Positions 1 to 8,638 of a stretch of 64,000 nt of DNA are shown piece after piece (the first letter of the stretch is position 1; every line of letters begins with the position of its first letter). Both the position numbers and the translations under genes were made by a program. Origin of the DNA: Dyadobacter sp. CY343 (lineage in GTDB: Bacteria > Bacteroidota > Bacteroidia > Cytophagales > Spirosomataceae); contig NZ_JAJUXK010000002.1 of assembly GCF_021390335.1 (NCBI RefSeq), positions 310,001 to 374,000 on the forward strand. Reading direction: 5' to 3'. The notes beneath the pieces are model-generated. The model was not told the origin of the DNA, did not search any database, and saw only the letters and a program-made list of their open reading frames with translations.

Positions 1-656
1 CCAAACGGTATAAAAATGTTTCTTCCCAGCTGATCAGTTTTGACCTGCTCAATGAGCCGAGTATGCGGGAAGATATGAACGATCAGCATTCAAAGAGATC
101 CTCGGTTCCCGGCGCGACTTATAGAAAAGTCGCACTGGCAGCCCAGGATGCGATCAGAAAGGAAAATCCGAATCATTTGATCATCGCCGATGGAAACGAT
201 GTGGGCAATTCGGTCATTCCGGAGATTGCAGATCTGGACATCGGGCAAAGTTGCAGAGGCTATCACCCGGGCATTATCTCGCATTACAAAGCGCCCTGGG
301 CGATGAAAGAAACAAATAACCTGCCCGAAGTAAAGTGGCCGGGACAGGTAGGAGAGCAATACCTCAGCCGCGAAATGCTTGAAAAATACTACAAACCCTG
401 GATCGAACTGGCCGTGAAAGGGGTGGGAGTGCATTGCGGGGAATGCGGCTGCTGGAACAAAACGCCGCATGCAGTGTTCCTGGCGTGGTTTTCGGACGTA
501 TTGGATATTCTATCTTCTAACGGAATCGGCTTTTCGCTCTGGGAATTTTCGGGAGATTTTGGCGTACTCAACTCGCGCCGCGACGATGTGGCTTACGAAG
601 ACTGGCACGGACAAAAGCTGGACAGAAAGCTCCTTAATTTGCTAATGAAATACTAA
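1..656 (+). CDS. Glycoside hydrolase family 5-like protein, C-terminal part
   Basis: Reading is open from base 3 at the window edge, so the N-terminus lies outside. The visible ~218 residues fit the C-terminal half of a GH5-type (clan A) TIM-barrel glycosidase. An Asn-Glu-Pro (LLNEP) motif at bases 48-56 matches the acid/base strand. A GYHPG segment, then HCGECGCW with the likely nucleophile Glu, then a SLWEF strand complete the order expected for the family. It probably cleaves a beta-linked glycan. The substrate cannot be told from this part. It ends 8 bp from the convergent VOC gene with no clear terminator between them. The family call is from motif recognition; the exact GH5 subfamily is unknown. 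Confidence 0.75.
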   Translation, partial: KRYKNVSSQLISFDLLNEPSMREDMNDQHSKRSSVPGATYRKVALAAQDAIRKENPNHLIIADGNDVGNSVIPEIADLDIGQSCRGYHPGIISHYKAPWAMKETNNLPEVKWPGQVGEQYLSREMLEKYYKPWIELAVKGVGVHCGECGCWNKTPHAVFLAWFSDVLDILSSNGIGFSLWEFSGDFGVLNSRRDDVAYEDWHGQKLDRKLLNLLMKY

Positions 657-664
657 TGAGCATG

Positions 665-1162
665 TTACTGGTTCAGCTCCCCGAGCAAGCTGCGCAGATT
701 GAGGGATTTGGTGAACATTTCGATAGAACCATCGGGAAGGTACGTCCAGAGTTCTTTCGGTCTGTCCCAATATAATTCCACGCCATTATTATCAGGATCA
801 TTGAGATAAAGCGCCTCTGAAACACCGTGATCGCTGGCGCCGGAAAGCGGGTATTCTGCTTTTAAAAGTCTGTCCAGGATTGCTGCCAGGTCTTTTCTGG
901 TAGGGTATAAAATGGCAGTGTGAAAAAGCCCGACACCATGCTGGGGAGCAGGCGGCGCGTCTTTGCTGTACCAGGTATTCAAACCAATATGATGGTGGTA
1001 ACCGCCGGCGGAAATGAAAACCGCCTGATCGCCGTAGCGTGTAGTAATCTCAAAACCCAACAAGCCACAATAAAAGTCAATAGCACGATCCAGGTCGGCC
1101 ACTTTTAGGTGCACGTGACCAATACGGGTAAGGGCAGGGAGCTTATAATCCTGAGGTTCCAT
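665..1162 (-). CDS. VOC family protein (glyoxalase/extradiol dioxygenase-like)
   Basis: A 165-residue protein of the vicinal oxygen chelate fold. The N-terminal module has the usual GHVHLKV strand (metal-binding His) followed by DLDRAIDFYCGLLGFE. The second module ends with NGVELYWDRP, where the Glu is the conserved metal ligand. The layout resembles the CatE/catechol-2,3-dioxygenase branch, but many VOC proteins have other or unknown substrates. No signal peptide, so cytoplasmic. It is divergent from the isomerase gene at 1270. A TAGCTTTG sequence at 1179-1186 fits the Bacteroidota -7 box for that neighbour, but I see no good -33 element. Fold call is secure; the reaction is not. Confidence 0.8.
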   Translation of the reverse strand: MEPQDYKLPALTRIGHVHLKVADLDRAIDFYCGLLGFEITTRYGDQAVFISAGGYHHHIGLNTWYSKDAPPAPQHGVGLFHTAILYPTRKDLAAILDRLLKAEYPLSGASDHGVSEALYLNDPDNNGVELYWDRPKELWTYLPDGSIEMFTKSLNLRSLLGELNQ

Positions 1163-1269
1163 GATAGAGTTTTGAGGTTAGCTTTGTAAACCAAATTACA
1201 TTTAGTTGCGGTAAAAAATTCCCCCGCAGCCCTTTAACCCATAGACCAATTACCTCACATTCCTATTTT

Positions 1270-2184
1270 ATGAACCGTCGAGAAGCAATGTCCTCTATGC
1301 TGGCCGTCAGTGGTACAGGACTTTTACCAGCCGAAACTTTGAAAGCCAAACAAGATCCATTTATATACTCGCTCAATATGAGCACGTTGCGTGGCCACAA
1401 GCTGGGTTTTCGCAAAGAGCTGGAAGTAGCGTCAAAAGCAGGATATCGCTCAGTGGAGATATGGGTTAATACCTTACAGGATTATCTCAAAAATGGCGGT
1501 AACCTGAAAGAGGCGAAATCGATCATCGATGATCTCGGCCTGAAAGTAGAGGATGCGATCGGTTTTGCTCCCTGGATTGTAGACGATAGTGCCACCAGGA
1601 CAAAAGCTTTGGAACAATTAAAACTGGAAATGGATCAGCTTGCCGCAATAGGTTGTCCACGCATAGCCGCGCCACCGATGGGCGCAACAACCGGAGATTC
1701 GCTCGATCTGAAAAGAGTAGCGGAACGCTATCGGACGATATTGGAACTGGGCGATACCACAAAAGTGACTCCGCACCTCGAATTGTGGGGATTTTCAAAA
1801 AACCTGAGCCGGGTGGGTGAGATACTGTATGTGGCAGTAGAAGCGGATCATCCCTCGGCAAAAGTGTTGATGGATGTTTACCATTTGCATAAAGGCGGGT
1901 CAGGAATGGATAGTGTGAAGGATGTCGGGAAGCCGCTGGTGGAGATTTTTCATATTAACGATTACCCCAAAACACCTCCGCGGGAAACTATTACCGACGC
2001 GGATCGGGTTTATGCAGGAGACGGCGTAGCGCCTCTGAAAGAACTTTTGAAAAATCTGAAAAATCCCGAAAAACCGGTGATCCTTTCTTTCGAAGTATTC
2101 AATCAGGGATATTATGCACAGGATGCATTGCTGGTAGCGAAAACCGGTCTGGAAAAAATGAAAAAAGTGGCACAAGGAGTTTAA
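1270..2184 (+). CDS. Secreted sugar phosphate isomerase/epimerase family protein (TIM barrel)
   Basis: 304 residues of the xylose-isomerase-like TIM-barrel (AP_endonuc_2) family. The N-terminus MNRREAMSSMLAVSGTG resembles a Tat-type leader, as is common for this family in Bacteroidota, so export is likely. Acidic/His metal-site strands can be seen around HLELWGFS, VLMDVYHLHKGG and VEIFHINDYP. Substrates for this class are usually keto-sugars or inositols; in Bacteroidota such genes accompany Gfo/Idh oxidoreductases and DUF1080 proteins, both of which lie downstream here (5161, 6375). The GNAT gene follows after 10 bp, so the two are probably co-transcribed. Confidence 0.8.
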   Translation: MNRREAMSSMLAVSGTGLLPAETLKAKQDPFIYSLNMSTLRGHKLGFRKELEVASKAGYRSVEIWVNTLQDYLKNGGNLKEAKSIIDDLGLKVEDAIGFAPWIVDDSATRTKALEQLKLEMDQLAAIGCPRIAAPPMGATTGDSLDLKRVAERYRTILELGDTTKVTPHLELWGFSKNLSRVGEILYVAVEADHPSAKVLMDVYHLHKGGSGMDSVKDVGKPLVEIFHINDYPKTPPRETITDADRVYAGDGVAPLKELLKNLKNPEKPVILSFEVFNQGYYAQDALLVAKTGLEKMKKVAQGV

Positions 2185-2194
2185 AATTGCGTTT

Positions 2195-2485
2195 ATGAGC
2201 GAAGTACAGATGAAGCTTGACAATAGAAAGCGCGGCGCTTTCTATATAGAGGAAGAAGGAAAGCAGATCGGAGAAATGGTGATCGGGGTGAGTGACACCA
2301 CACTCACGGTGTATCACACGGAAGTTGACCCGGACAAAGAGGGTAAGGGTTTCGCGAAACAAATGTTTGACAAAATGGTGACTTACGCGCGCCAGGAACA
2401 TTTGCAGGTTTTGCCGCTTTGCCAGTATGTACACCTGCAATTCAAGCGGCATCCTGAAAATTTTGAGGATATCTGGAAAAAATAG
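2195..2485 (+). CDS. Small GNAT-family N-acetyltransferase (YjdJ-like)
   Basis: A 96-residue minimal acetyltransferase of the short GNAT type. It has the acetyl-CoA loop in the form VDPDKEGKGFAKQMFDKMV (variant of the R/Q-x-x-G-x-G/A motif), preceded by the beta-hairpin that carries HTEV. Short proteins like this have unknown acceptors. It starts 10 bp after the sugar isomerase gene. Its stop codon lies inside the stem of the terminator at 2477-2511. Confidence 0.8.
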   Translation: MSEVQMKLDNRKRGAFYIEEEGKQIGEMVIGVSDTTLTVYHTEVDPDKEGKGFAKQMFDKMVTYARQEHLQVLPLCQYVHLQFKRHPENFEDIWKK

Positions 2486-2511
2486 AGCTGCACAACGCAG
2501 CTCTATTTTTT
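2477..2511. terminator. Bidirectional intrinsic terminator
   Basis: A perfect 15-bp stem (2477-2491 with 2497-2511) and a 5-base loop. The left arm begins with six A and the right arm ends with six T, so a U-tract forms on either strand. It lies between convergent genes, and both stop codons (2483-2485 on +, 2503-2505 on -) are inside the stem. Confidence 0.85.
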
Positions 2512-4908
2512 ATTGGCAAGTGGAAGAAAAACAATAAAATCGGATCCTTCACCCACTGTACTCCTGGCTGTAATATGTCCATGGTGATTCTGTACCACTT
2601 TTTTGCAAAGCGCCAGCCCGATTCCCGAACCCGAGAATTCGCTGCGTCCATGCAGGCGCTGGAACATCTGGAATATCCTGTCGAGATATATTTCATCAAA
2701 GCCGATTCCATTATCGGAAACTACAATGCGTGCGTAGGAAAATCCTTCCAGCGGTTTGGCAATGGACAGTACCTCGTCGGCAGTGGCTTCTCTCGATAAA
2801 AGTCTGATCTCAGAAGGCGCGTCGGGTTTACGGTATTTGATCGCATTGCTGAGCAAATTTTGCATTAACTGGGTCAACTGCGGCCGGTTTCCGTGAATTT
2901 CCGGCAGATCTTCAACGATGACAGAAGTTTTCTGTTCCTGAATCGCGATTTCCAAATCCGCCAGAATGTGACTCACCATTTCTTTCAAACCAACCGGTTG
3001 AAAATCAGTATCCCGCGTCGCCAATCTTGAATATGCCAGCAGGTCATCGATCATCAGCGACATTCTTTTGGATGCATCCTGGATCCGGTTGAGCATAAAT
3101 ACCCCGTTCTCGTCGAGTTGTTTCGAATAAAGCGACTGCAACCGTGAACCAAACGACTGGATCTTCCGGAGCGGCTCCTGCATATCGTGACTTGCCGCAT
3201 AAGCAAATTGTTGCAGGTTATTATTCGAATTGATCAGCTCCGCATTGGTCTGGTTCAGTTCCGCAGTCCGCTGCTGTACCCTTCTTTCCAGGTCATTAAC
3301 AAGCTGCCGGTATTTTTCTTCACTCTTTTCAAGCGCATGCCGCGACTTAACCTGCTCAGTTACATCCACGGCCATATCCAGGATCGCATAGATCTGCCCC
3401 TCGCTATTGCGAAGCGGTTTGTAGGTATAATCGTAATAAAATGTCTGTAATTCACCATCGATCACAATATCTCCCCGGGCACCTTGTTCCGAATGTGCGT
3501 CACCGGTTTCATAAATGCGTTTCAGGATTTCTACAAATGGCTGTTCTCTGAGCTCAGGCAAAGCTTCCAGAAGCGTTTTCCCGATCACAGAGTCCCCTTT
3601 TCCCCAAAGCTTCAACATAGCTGCATTTGGAATATCAATCACAAAATCCCTGCCTACAAACAATGCAGTAGCGACAGGCGCCTGCTGGATCAATGTGCGG
3701 AGGTGTTCTTCGCTGGTCTTAATGCGCTGCTCCGAGTGGACACGGTCTGTAATATCCATGACGATCCCCGACAAAGAAGTGGCTTCTCCGTGGCTGTCGA
3801 ACATATATTGCCCTATCACCCTGACCCAGTGGATGGACTCATCGTCCCACACGAAGCGGGCTTCGTAACGCAGTTCTCCTGTTTCAGCGGCAACTTCGTA
3901 AGCCTTTTCGCGGATCGGCAGATCTTCCGGGTGAACGTGTTCGATGAATATGTGCCTTGTCACGTGCCTGTCTTCATGGCCGGTCAGGATCTTCGCCATG
4001 GTAGGCGAATAGATGATCTCGTCGGTTTTGGAATTAACCAGAAACGAACCTGCGCCCGACCCTTCTATGGTCATAGCAGCCTGTTTGTCAGCCCATTCTA
4101 CTTTTTCATGATTGATTACTTCATCTGTTATATCCCTGGAAATACCTGCGAAACGGTAGGGCATTCCTCCATCGGTAAAATAAGCCTGGCCGGAGCAATG
4201 CAGCCAGCGGAGTACCCTGTCTTTTGCACCTATCGTACGGTACCTGATATCATACGGTGCCCTGATCTTAGGATCAAGCGAAGCGATAGTGGCGTCCCTG
4301 GCCCGTTCCTTATCATCAGGGTGGATATATCTGGAAACAATTTCGTAGTCCAGCACCTCTTCGTCCGGGTTTCCGTACAGTTCCCGGCAACGCTGGTTGG
4401 TAATTATTTTTTTGGTAAAAGGGTCAAAATTCCAGGTGCCTAGCTGGGCGGCTTCCATAGCAAATTTCAGGCTCGCTTCACTTTCGGCCCGCTCTTTTTC
4501 AAGTCGGAGCTGCTCGGTAATATCCAGCATGGAACCGACCATCCGGACCGGTTTTCCGTCTACGATAATGGTGTAGCCGCGGTCATGAACGTGGGCATAA
4601 TCGCCGTTTGCACGACGGAAGCGGTAAAAATCCGACCAATGCGGCTCTCCCTGCTCAATTACCTGGTGGATTTTATGAACAACCCGTTCCTGATCGTCCG
4701 GATGAATATGGTCGTACCAGGACTGGGGGCCCTTTTGCAGATCTTGGGGAGAATGCCCGAAATTCTGCTGAATTCCTTCGTTCCACCAAACTGTGCTGTT
4801 CACAAGGTCCCAATCCCAGATCACGTCACGCGTCGCTTTTGCAACAAGCTGGAACCTTTCAATGGCAACTAAAAGATCGTCTTTCCGATCGTCAAGAGAG
4901 TTAATCAT
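2503..4908 (-). CDS. Multi-PAS sensor histidine kinase
   Basis: 801 residues without membrane segments or a signal peptide, so probably a soluble cytoplasmic sensor. About four PAS/PAC modules fill residues 10-525 (each PAC ends in motifs like GxxxDITE or GIVMDITDR). A coiled-coil follows (RRVQQRTAELNQTN). The HisKA domain has the phospho-acceptor His574 in ASHDMQEPLRKI, the phytochrome-like type. The HATPase_c domain has its N box (NLLSNAIKYRKPD) and the G boxes DNGIGFD and GSGIGLALCKKV, all intact. No response regulator is adjacent. The single-domain regulator at 63072 is of the kind that works with such kinases, but a link is speculative. The ligand sensed is unknown. Confidence 0.92.
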   Translation of the reverse strand: MINSLDDRKDDLLVAIERFQLVAKATRDVIWDWDLVNSTVWWNEGIQQNFGHSPQDLQKGPQSWYDHIHPDDQERVVHKIHQVIEQGEPHWSDFYRFRRANGDYAHVHDRGYTIIVDGKPVRMVGSMLDITEQLRLEKERAESEASLKFAMEAAQLGTWNFDPFTKKIITNQRCRELYGNPDEEVLDYEIVSRYIHPDDKERARDATIASLDPKIRAPYDIRYRTIGAKDRVLRWLHCSGQAYFTDGGMPYRFAGISRDITDEVINHEKVEWADKQAAMTIEGSGAGSFLVNSKTDEIIYSPTMAKILTGHEDRHVTRHIFIEHVHPEDLPIREKAYEVAAETGELRYEARFVWDDESIHWVRVIGQYMFDSHGEATSLSGIVMDITDRVHSEQRIKTSEEHLRTLIQQAPVATALFVGRDFVIDIPNAAMLKLWGKGDSVIGKTLLEALPELREQPFVEILKRIYETGDAHSEQGARGDIVIDGELQTFYYDYTYKPLRNSEGQIYAILDMAVDVTEQVKSRHALEKSEEKYRQLVNDLERRVQQRTAELNQTNAELINSNNNLQQFAYAASHDMQEPLRKIQSFGSRLQSLYSKQLDENGVFMLNRIQDASKRMSLMIDDLLAYSRLATRDTDFQPVGLKEMVSHILADLEIAIQEQKTSVIVEDLPEIHGNRPQLTQLMQNLLSNAIKYRKPDAPSEIRLLSREATADEVLSIAKPLEGFSYARIVVSDNGIGFDEIYLDRIFQMFQRLHGRSEFSGSGIGLALCKKVVQNHHGHITARSTVGEGSDFIVFLPLANKK

Positions 4909-5160
4909 ACGAATTGAGGATGCTGTAAAATGCGGGATTTTTGCATTTGAAGCATAAACACTTTATAAAAAAATCACATTAGAAGAATTCAACGAATGTT
5001 GGTTTCCCAACCGGGATCGGGCACTTATTGTTCCGGAATTATTTTGAAAAAACTGCATCGTACTTCTATTAGCGGCAATTTATAGTAAAAGAACAACACA
5101 GGTCAGCTTTTAATACAATTAGAGAAACTACATCGTCGGACTGCTAAAATACAAAATCTT

Positions 5161-5799
5161 ATGCTGAGAATTACACATTATCCACTCGCATTGGCGCTTC
5201 TGATCCTGACAGGTTGCATCATATCGCCAGAGAAGAAACCGGTCCCGCTTTTCGACGGCAAGACCTTTGATGGCTGGGAAGGTGATACCGTAAAAACCTG
5301 GAAGATCGAGGACGGTGCGATCGCGGGAGGATCTCTGACCGAAACTGTACCGCACAATGAATTTTTACGCACAAAGAAAAGCTATTCCAATTTCATATTG
5401 AAAGTGAAGTTTAAGCTTACGGGAAATGACGGTTTTATCAATACCGGCGTGCAGTTCCACAGCGTCAGGGCCAAAGAGCCGGCTTATGAAATGATTGGTT
5501 ATCAGGCAGATTTGGGAGATAAGTTCTGGGCCAGCCTATATGATGAATCAAGAAGAAACAAAACACTGATCGCACCGGATTCGGCATTGGTTGAGAAGAT
5601 AGTGAAGAGAAATGATTGGAATGATTACGAAGTGCGGAGCCAGAACGGGCGAATACGAATATTACTAAACGGGACGCAGACCGTCGACTATACCGAGCCG
5701 GACAAATCGATTCCGCAAAATGGGATTATCGGTTTGCAGATTCACGGCGGCGGTAAGGCGAAGGTCTACTTTAAAGATTTGTGGATAGAAGAAATTTAG
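5161..5799 (+). CDS. DUF1080 lipoprotein (3-keto-disaccharide hydrolase-type)
   Basis: 212 residues. The leader ends in a lipobox (LTGC, Cys at about residue 19), so it should be a lipoprotein. The rest is one concanavalin-like DUF1080 domain: PLFDGKTFDGWEG, then TVKTWKIEDGAIAGG, then NTGVQFHSVRAKEPAYEMIGYQ, ending in GIIGLQIHGGGKAKVYFKDLWIEE. This family is annotated as 3-keto-disaccharide hydrolase and acts with Gfo/Idh or flavin oxidoreductases that make 3-keto-sugars. The Gfo/Idh gene at 6375 and the isomerase at 1270 are consistent with that role. The function is inferred from family and context. Confidence 0.88.
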   Translation: MLRITHYPLALALLILTGCIISPEKKPVPLFDGKTFDGWEGDTVKTWKIEDGAIAGGSLTETVPHNEFLRTKKSYSNFILKVKFKLTGNDGFINTGVQFHSVRAKEPAYEMIGYQADLGDKFWASLYDESRRNKTLIAPDSALVEKIVKRNDWNDYEVRSQNGRIRILLNGTQTVDYTEPDKSIPQNGIIGLQIHGGGKAKVYFKDLWIEEI

Positions 5800-5806
5800 C
5801 CCGGCG

Positions 5807-6301
5807 TCACTTCCAGGCATTTAATAGTCTTCGTATTACTACAATTTCTGCGGTGTGATAAGAATTGTGATCGGCGATCAGCAGTGCTTCACGCAGCAGG
5901 GTCTGACCATCGCCCCAGGGAAATGCGGCAAAAAGGTCATTTGTTTCTGTGTTCAGCAATGCGAAAAATTGTTTTTGATCGTCGCGGATCTCGTTTAATG
6001 CATTTTCCCATTCCTCGTCACTTACCTGTTCACGCGCCGGTGTCCAATAATCTTTCGGCCACTCTTTTTCCTTGTACTCACTTGAAACGGAGAATTCCAG
6101 AATGTCCTTTTGCGCAATCCTTAAATGCTCAACCAGCTGCCAGATGCTGTAAGGCAGACTTTCGGGAACAACTCCTCTCAAATCCGCAGGCAGCTTTGCC
6201 GTGGCATCCCATAATGAGACGTGTGCATTTCCCTTTTCTATCAGCGTTATCAGCTCGTTGACCAGCTTTTTTCTTTCGGTTTTTTCCATCATGATTATCA
6301 A
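5807..6301 (-). CDS. DinB/DUF664-type four-helix protein
   Basis: 164 residues resembling the DinB-like putative metalloenzyme superfamily (not polymerase IV). Candidate metal His residues lie in WQLVEHLRIAQ and in DHNSYHTAEIVVIRRLL near the C-terminus. This superfamily includes thiol-dependent transferases, but most members are uncharacterised. Three Met codons are possible starts (residues 1, 4 and 5), so the N-terminus is uncertain by a few residues. It is convergent with the DUF1080 gene (7 bp apart) and divergent from the Gfo/Idh gene. Confidence 0.75.
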   Translation of the reverse strand: MIIMMEKTERKKLVNELITLIEKGNAHVSLWDATAKLPADLRGVVPESLPYSIWQLVEHLRIAQKDILEFSVSSEYKEKEWPKDYWTPAREQVSDEEWENALNEIRDDQKQFFALLNTETNDLFAAFPWGDGQTLLREALLIADHNSYHTAEIVVIRRLLNAWK

Positions 6302-6374
6302 TAGTCAGTCTTTTAAGAAAGCATTATTTGTTTATTTTTAGCAAAAACAACCTGTCACTATTTTCTTCTTCAAA

Positions 6375-7754
6375 ATGAATCCTACACGTCGTAAGTTCCT
6401 CAAAAATGTGACTGCTGCCTCGGCACTCGTAGCGAGTCAGTCTGTGGCCAAGCCATTTAATATTATCAAAGACCTCAAAAAAATCAGTCCGAATGACAAA
6501 ATACGTTTTGCGACGATTGGAATGGGTATTCAGGGTCACAGCGACACGAAGGCTGCTCTGCGCAGCGGGACAGGAGCCGAGTTTGTAGCGGCAGCCGACC
6601 TGTACGACGGCAGGCTCACCCGGGTCAAGGAACTCTATGGAAAAGATATTTTCACAACCCGCGATCATCGGGAGATACTGGAAAGAAAGGATATCGACGC
6701 AGTTTTGGTAGTAACCTCCGACCATTGGCACGACCATATTACCAAAGCTTCACTTGCTGCCGGAAAGCACGTTTACTGTGAAAAGCCGATGGTACACCAT
6801 ATCAATGAAGGTCTTTCGGTGATCGATGCGTGGAAGAAATCGGGTAAAACGATGCAGGTAGGCAGTCAGCGGATCAGCTCCTCCGCATTCAAAGAGGCGA
6901 AGCGGCTGTTTCAGGCGGGTGAGATTGGCGAGATCAATTATGTGGAATCAAACAACGACCGGTTTAACTCAATAGGAGCCTGGAATTACTCCATTCCGAC
7001 AGATGCTTCCGTAAATTCAGTCGACTGGGATACTTTTCTCGGAGACGCACCCAAAGTACCTTTTGATGCCAAACGCTTCTTCCGGTGGCGAAACTACCGC
7101 GATTATGGTACTGGCGTGGCGGGGGATTTGTTTGTCCATTTGATTACGGGAGTACATTTTGTAACTGCTTCAAATGGACCTGAGCGGATTTTTTCTTCGG
7201 GAGAGTTGAGTTATTGGAAAGATGGTCGGGACGTGCCTGATGTACTGGTTTCCATTCTTGACTACCCTAAAACCGATATTCATGCCAACTTCCAAATGGT
7301 ACTGCGTGTGAACTTCGCAAATGCCGGCGCGATCGCCAACAATACCCGCATTATCGGAACAGAAGGTCAGATCGAATTTACTGAGGATAACCTTATTTTG
7401 ACCAAAAAGAAACTGCCGAAAGCACCCGGATTTGGCGGGTACGATAGCTATAATACATTTTCTGAGAGTGAGCAAAAAGAATTCAAGAAGCAGTATGATG
7501 CACAATATCCAGCCGAGACGCGCAAAGCGGATCCTGTAAAGGAAGTACGTTTTGACGCTCCAAAGGACGAAGATGAGCATGCTGACCATTTCAGGGATTT
7601 CTTTGATAATATTAAAAAAGGCAGTGTTGCGACCATTGAGGACCCGATTTTTGCATTCCGCGCGGCTGCGCCGGTTCTGGCTTGTAATGAGAGTTATTTC
7701 AGCAAAAAGGTGATCAAATGGGATCCGGTTGCGATGAAAATTAAGAAAAAATAA
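6375..7754 (+). CDS. Gfo/Idh/MocA family oxidoreductase, Tat-exported
   Basis: 459 residues. The leader has a twin-arginine motif (TRRKFLKNVTAASALVA), so the protein is probably exported folded with bound NAD(P). The Rossmann domain follows (IRFATIGMGIQGHSD). The family hallmark CEKPM is at about residue 135, with the Lys expected in catalysis. A C-terminal GFO_IDH_MocA_C-type domain ends the protein. Family members oxidise or epimerise sugars, and related Bacteroidota enzymes make 3-keto-glycosides. It probably heads an operon with the esterase (24 bp downstream) and the SDR. The actual substrate is unknown. Confidence 0.88.
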   Translation: MNPTRRKFLKNVTAASALVASQSVAKPFNIIKDLKKISPNDKIRFATIGMGIQGHSDTKAALRSGTGAEFVAAADLYDGRLTRVKELYGKDIFTTRDHREILERKDIDAVLVVTSDHWHDHITKASLAAGKHVYCEKPMVHHINEGLSVIDAWKKSGKTMQVGSQRISSSAFKEAKRLFQAGEIGEINYVESNNDRFNSIGAWNYSIPTDASVNSVDWDTFLGDAPKVPFDAKRFFRWRNYRDYGTGVAGDLFVHLITGVHFVTASNGPERIFSSGELSYWKDGRDVPDVLVSILDYPKTDIHANFQMVLRVNFANAGAIANNTRIIGTEGQIEFTEDNLILTKKKLPKAPGFGGYDSYNTFSESEQKEFKKQYDAQYPAETRKADPVKEVRFDAPKDEDEHADHFRDFFDNIKKGSVATIEDPIFAFRAAAPVLACNESYFSKKVIKWDPVAMKIKKK

Positions 7755-7778
7755 CTACAACTATTATTTCCTAAATCC

Positions 7779-8636
7779 ATGAGAGTTTCCGGTTTGTTTT
7801 TTCTTTTAGTTCTGATTACCAATTCATTAACTGCTCAGACCAGCAAAGTTTATGATCAGCTTACACTGCCGTCTAAACTTTTGAAGTCTGATAGAAAATT
7901 TGCGATTTACCTTCCGCCGGACTATGCGACTTCGGAGCGCAGCTACCCAGTGCTATACCTGCTTCACGGGGCGGGCGACGATCAGACTGGCTGGGTGCAG
8001 TTTGGTATGGTGCAACATATTGCAGATAAAGCGATTGCTGACGGAACAGCGGCCCCGATGATCATTGTAATGCCAGACGCAAATACAGGCAGAAGGGGTT
8101 ATTTTAATGATGTAAAAGGAGACTGGCCATATGAAGACTTCTTTTTCAAAGAGCTTATTCCATTTATTGAGAAGAAGTACAGGGTGAAAGCGGAGAAAGA
8201 ATTCCGTGCGGTAGCGGGTCTGTCGATGGGCGGCGGAGGTACGTTTATGTATGCATTGCACCATCCAGAGCTGTTTGCGGCGGCCTGTCCGCTGAGTGCG
8301 TCGACCGGCCCGATCACGTTGGAAGATGCAAAAAAGAACCTTGTGCGTAACAATCCGAATATCGCGGACTCAACTGTCGCCCGCTATTACGAAAGGCACA
8401 GTGCACTGGCGCTGATCAACAACATTCCCGACGACCAGAAAAAGGCGGTGAAATGGTATATTGACTGTGGAGACGATGACTTTTTGTATGAAGGTAACGC
8501 GCTGGTACACATTGCATTGCGTAAAAAGGAGATTCCTCACGAGTTTCGTGTGAGAGAAGGCGCGCATAACTGGAAATACTGGCGGGAATCGTTGCCTGCT
8601 GTTCTTGACTTTGTTTCGCAATCCTTTCACAGGTAA
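7779..8636 (+). CDS. Secreted alpha/beta-hydrolase esterase (esterase D/feruloyl-esterase-like)
   Basis: 285 residues with a Sec signal peptide (ends near TNSLTAQ). The alpha/beta-hydrolase core shows the oxyanion region VLYLLHGAGDDQTGW, the nucleophile elbow GLSMGGGG (Ser), and the His in REGAHNWKYWRESL near the C-terminus. Such proteins remove acyl or feruloyl groups from plant polysaccharides or act as tributyrin esterases. The middle position in the Gfo/Idh-esterase-SDR operon suggests periplasmic de-esterification of a sugar substrate. A second esterase of the same class lies at 55799. Confidence 0.85.
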   Translation: MRVSGLFFLLVLITNSLTAQTSKVYDQLTLPSKLLKSDRKFAIYLPPDYATSERSYPVLYLLHGAGDDQTGWVQFGMVQHIADKAIADGTAAPMIIVMPDANTGRRGYFNDVKGDWPYEDFFFKELIPFIEKKYRVKAEKEFRAVAGLSMGGGGTFMYALHHPELFAAACPLSASTGPITLEDAKKNLVRNNPNIADSTVARYYERHSALALINNIPDDQKKAVKWYIDCGDDDFLYEGNALVHIALRKKEIPHEFRVREGAHNWKYWRESLPAVLDFVSQSFHR

Positions 8637-8638
8637 CT

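Noticed and set aside
3484-4443. 319-codon plus-strand frame opposite the histidine kinase
   Set aside because: It is the mirror of the PAS-coding strand; no domain or leader, while the kinase frame has complete motifs.
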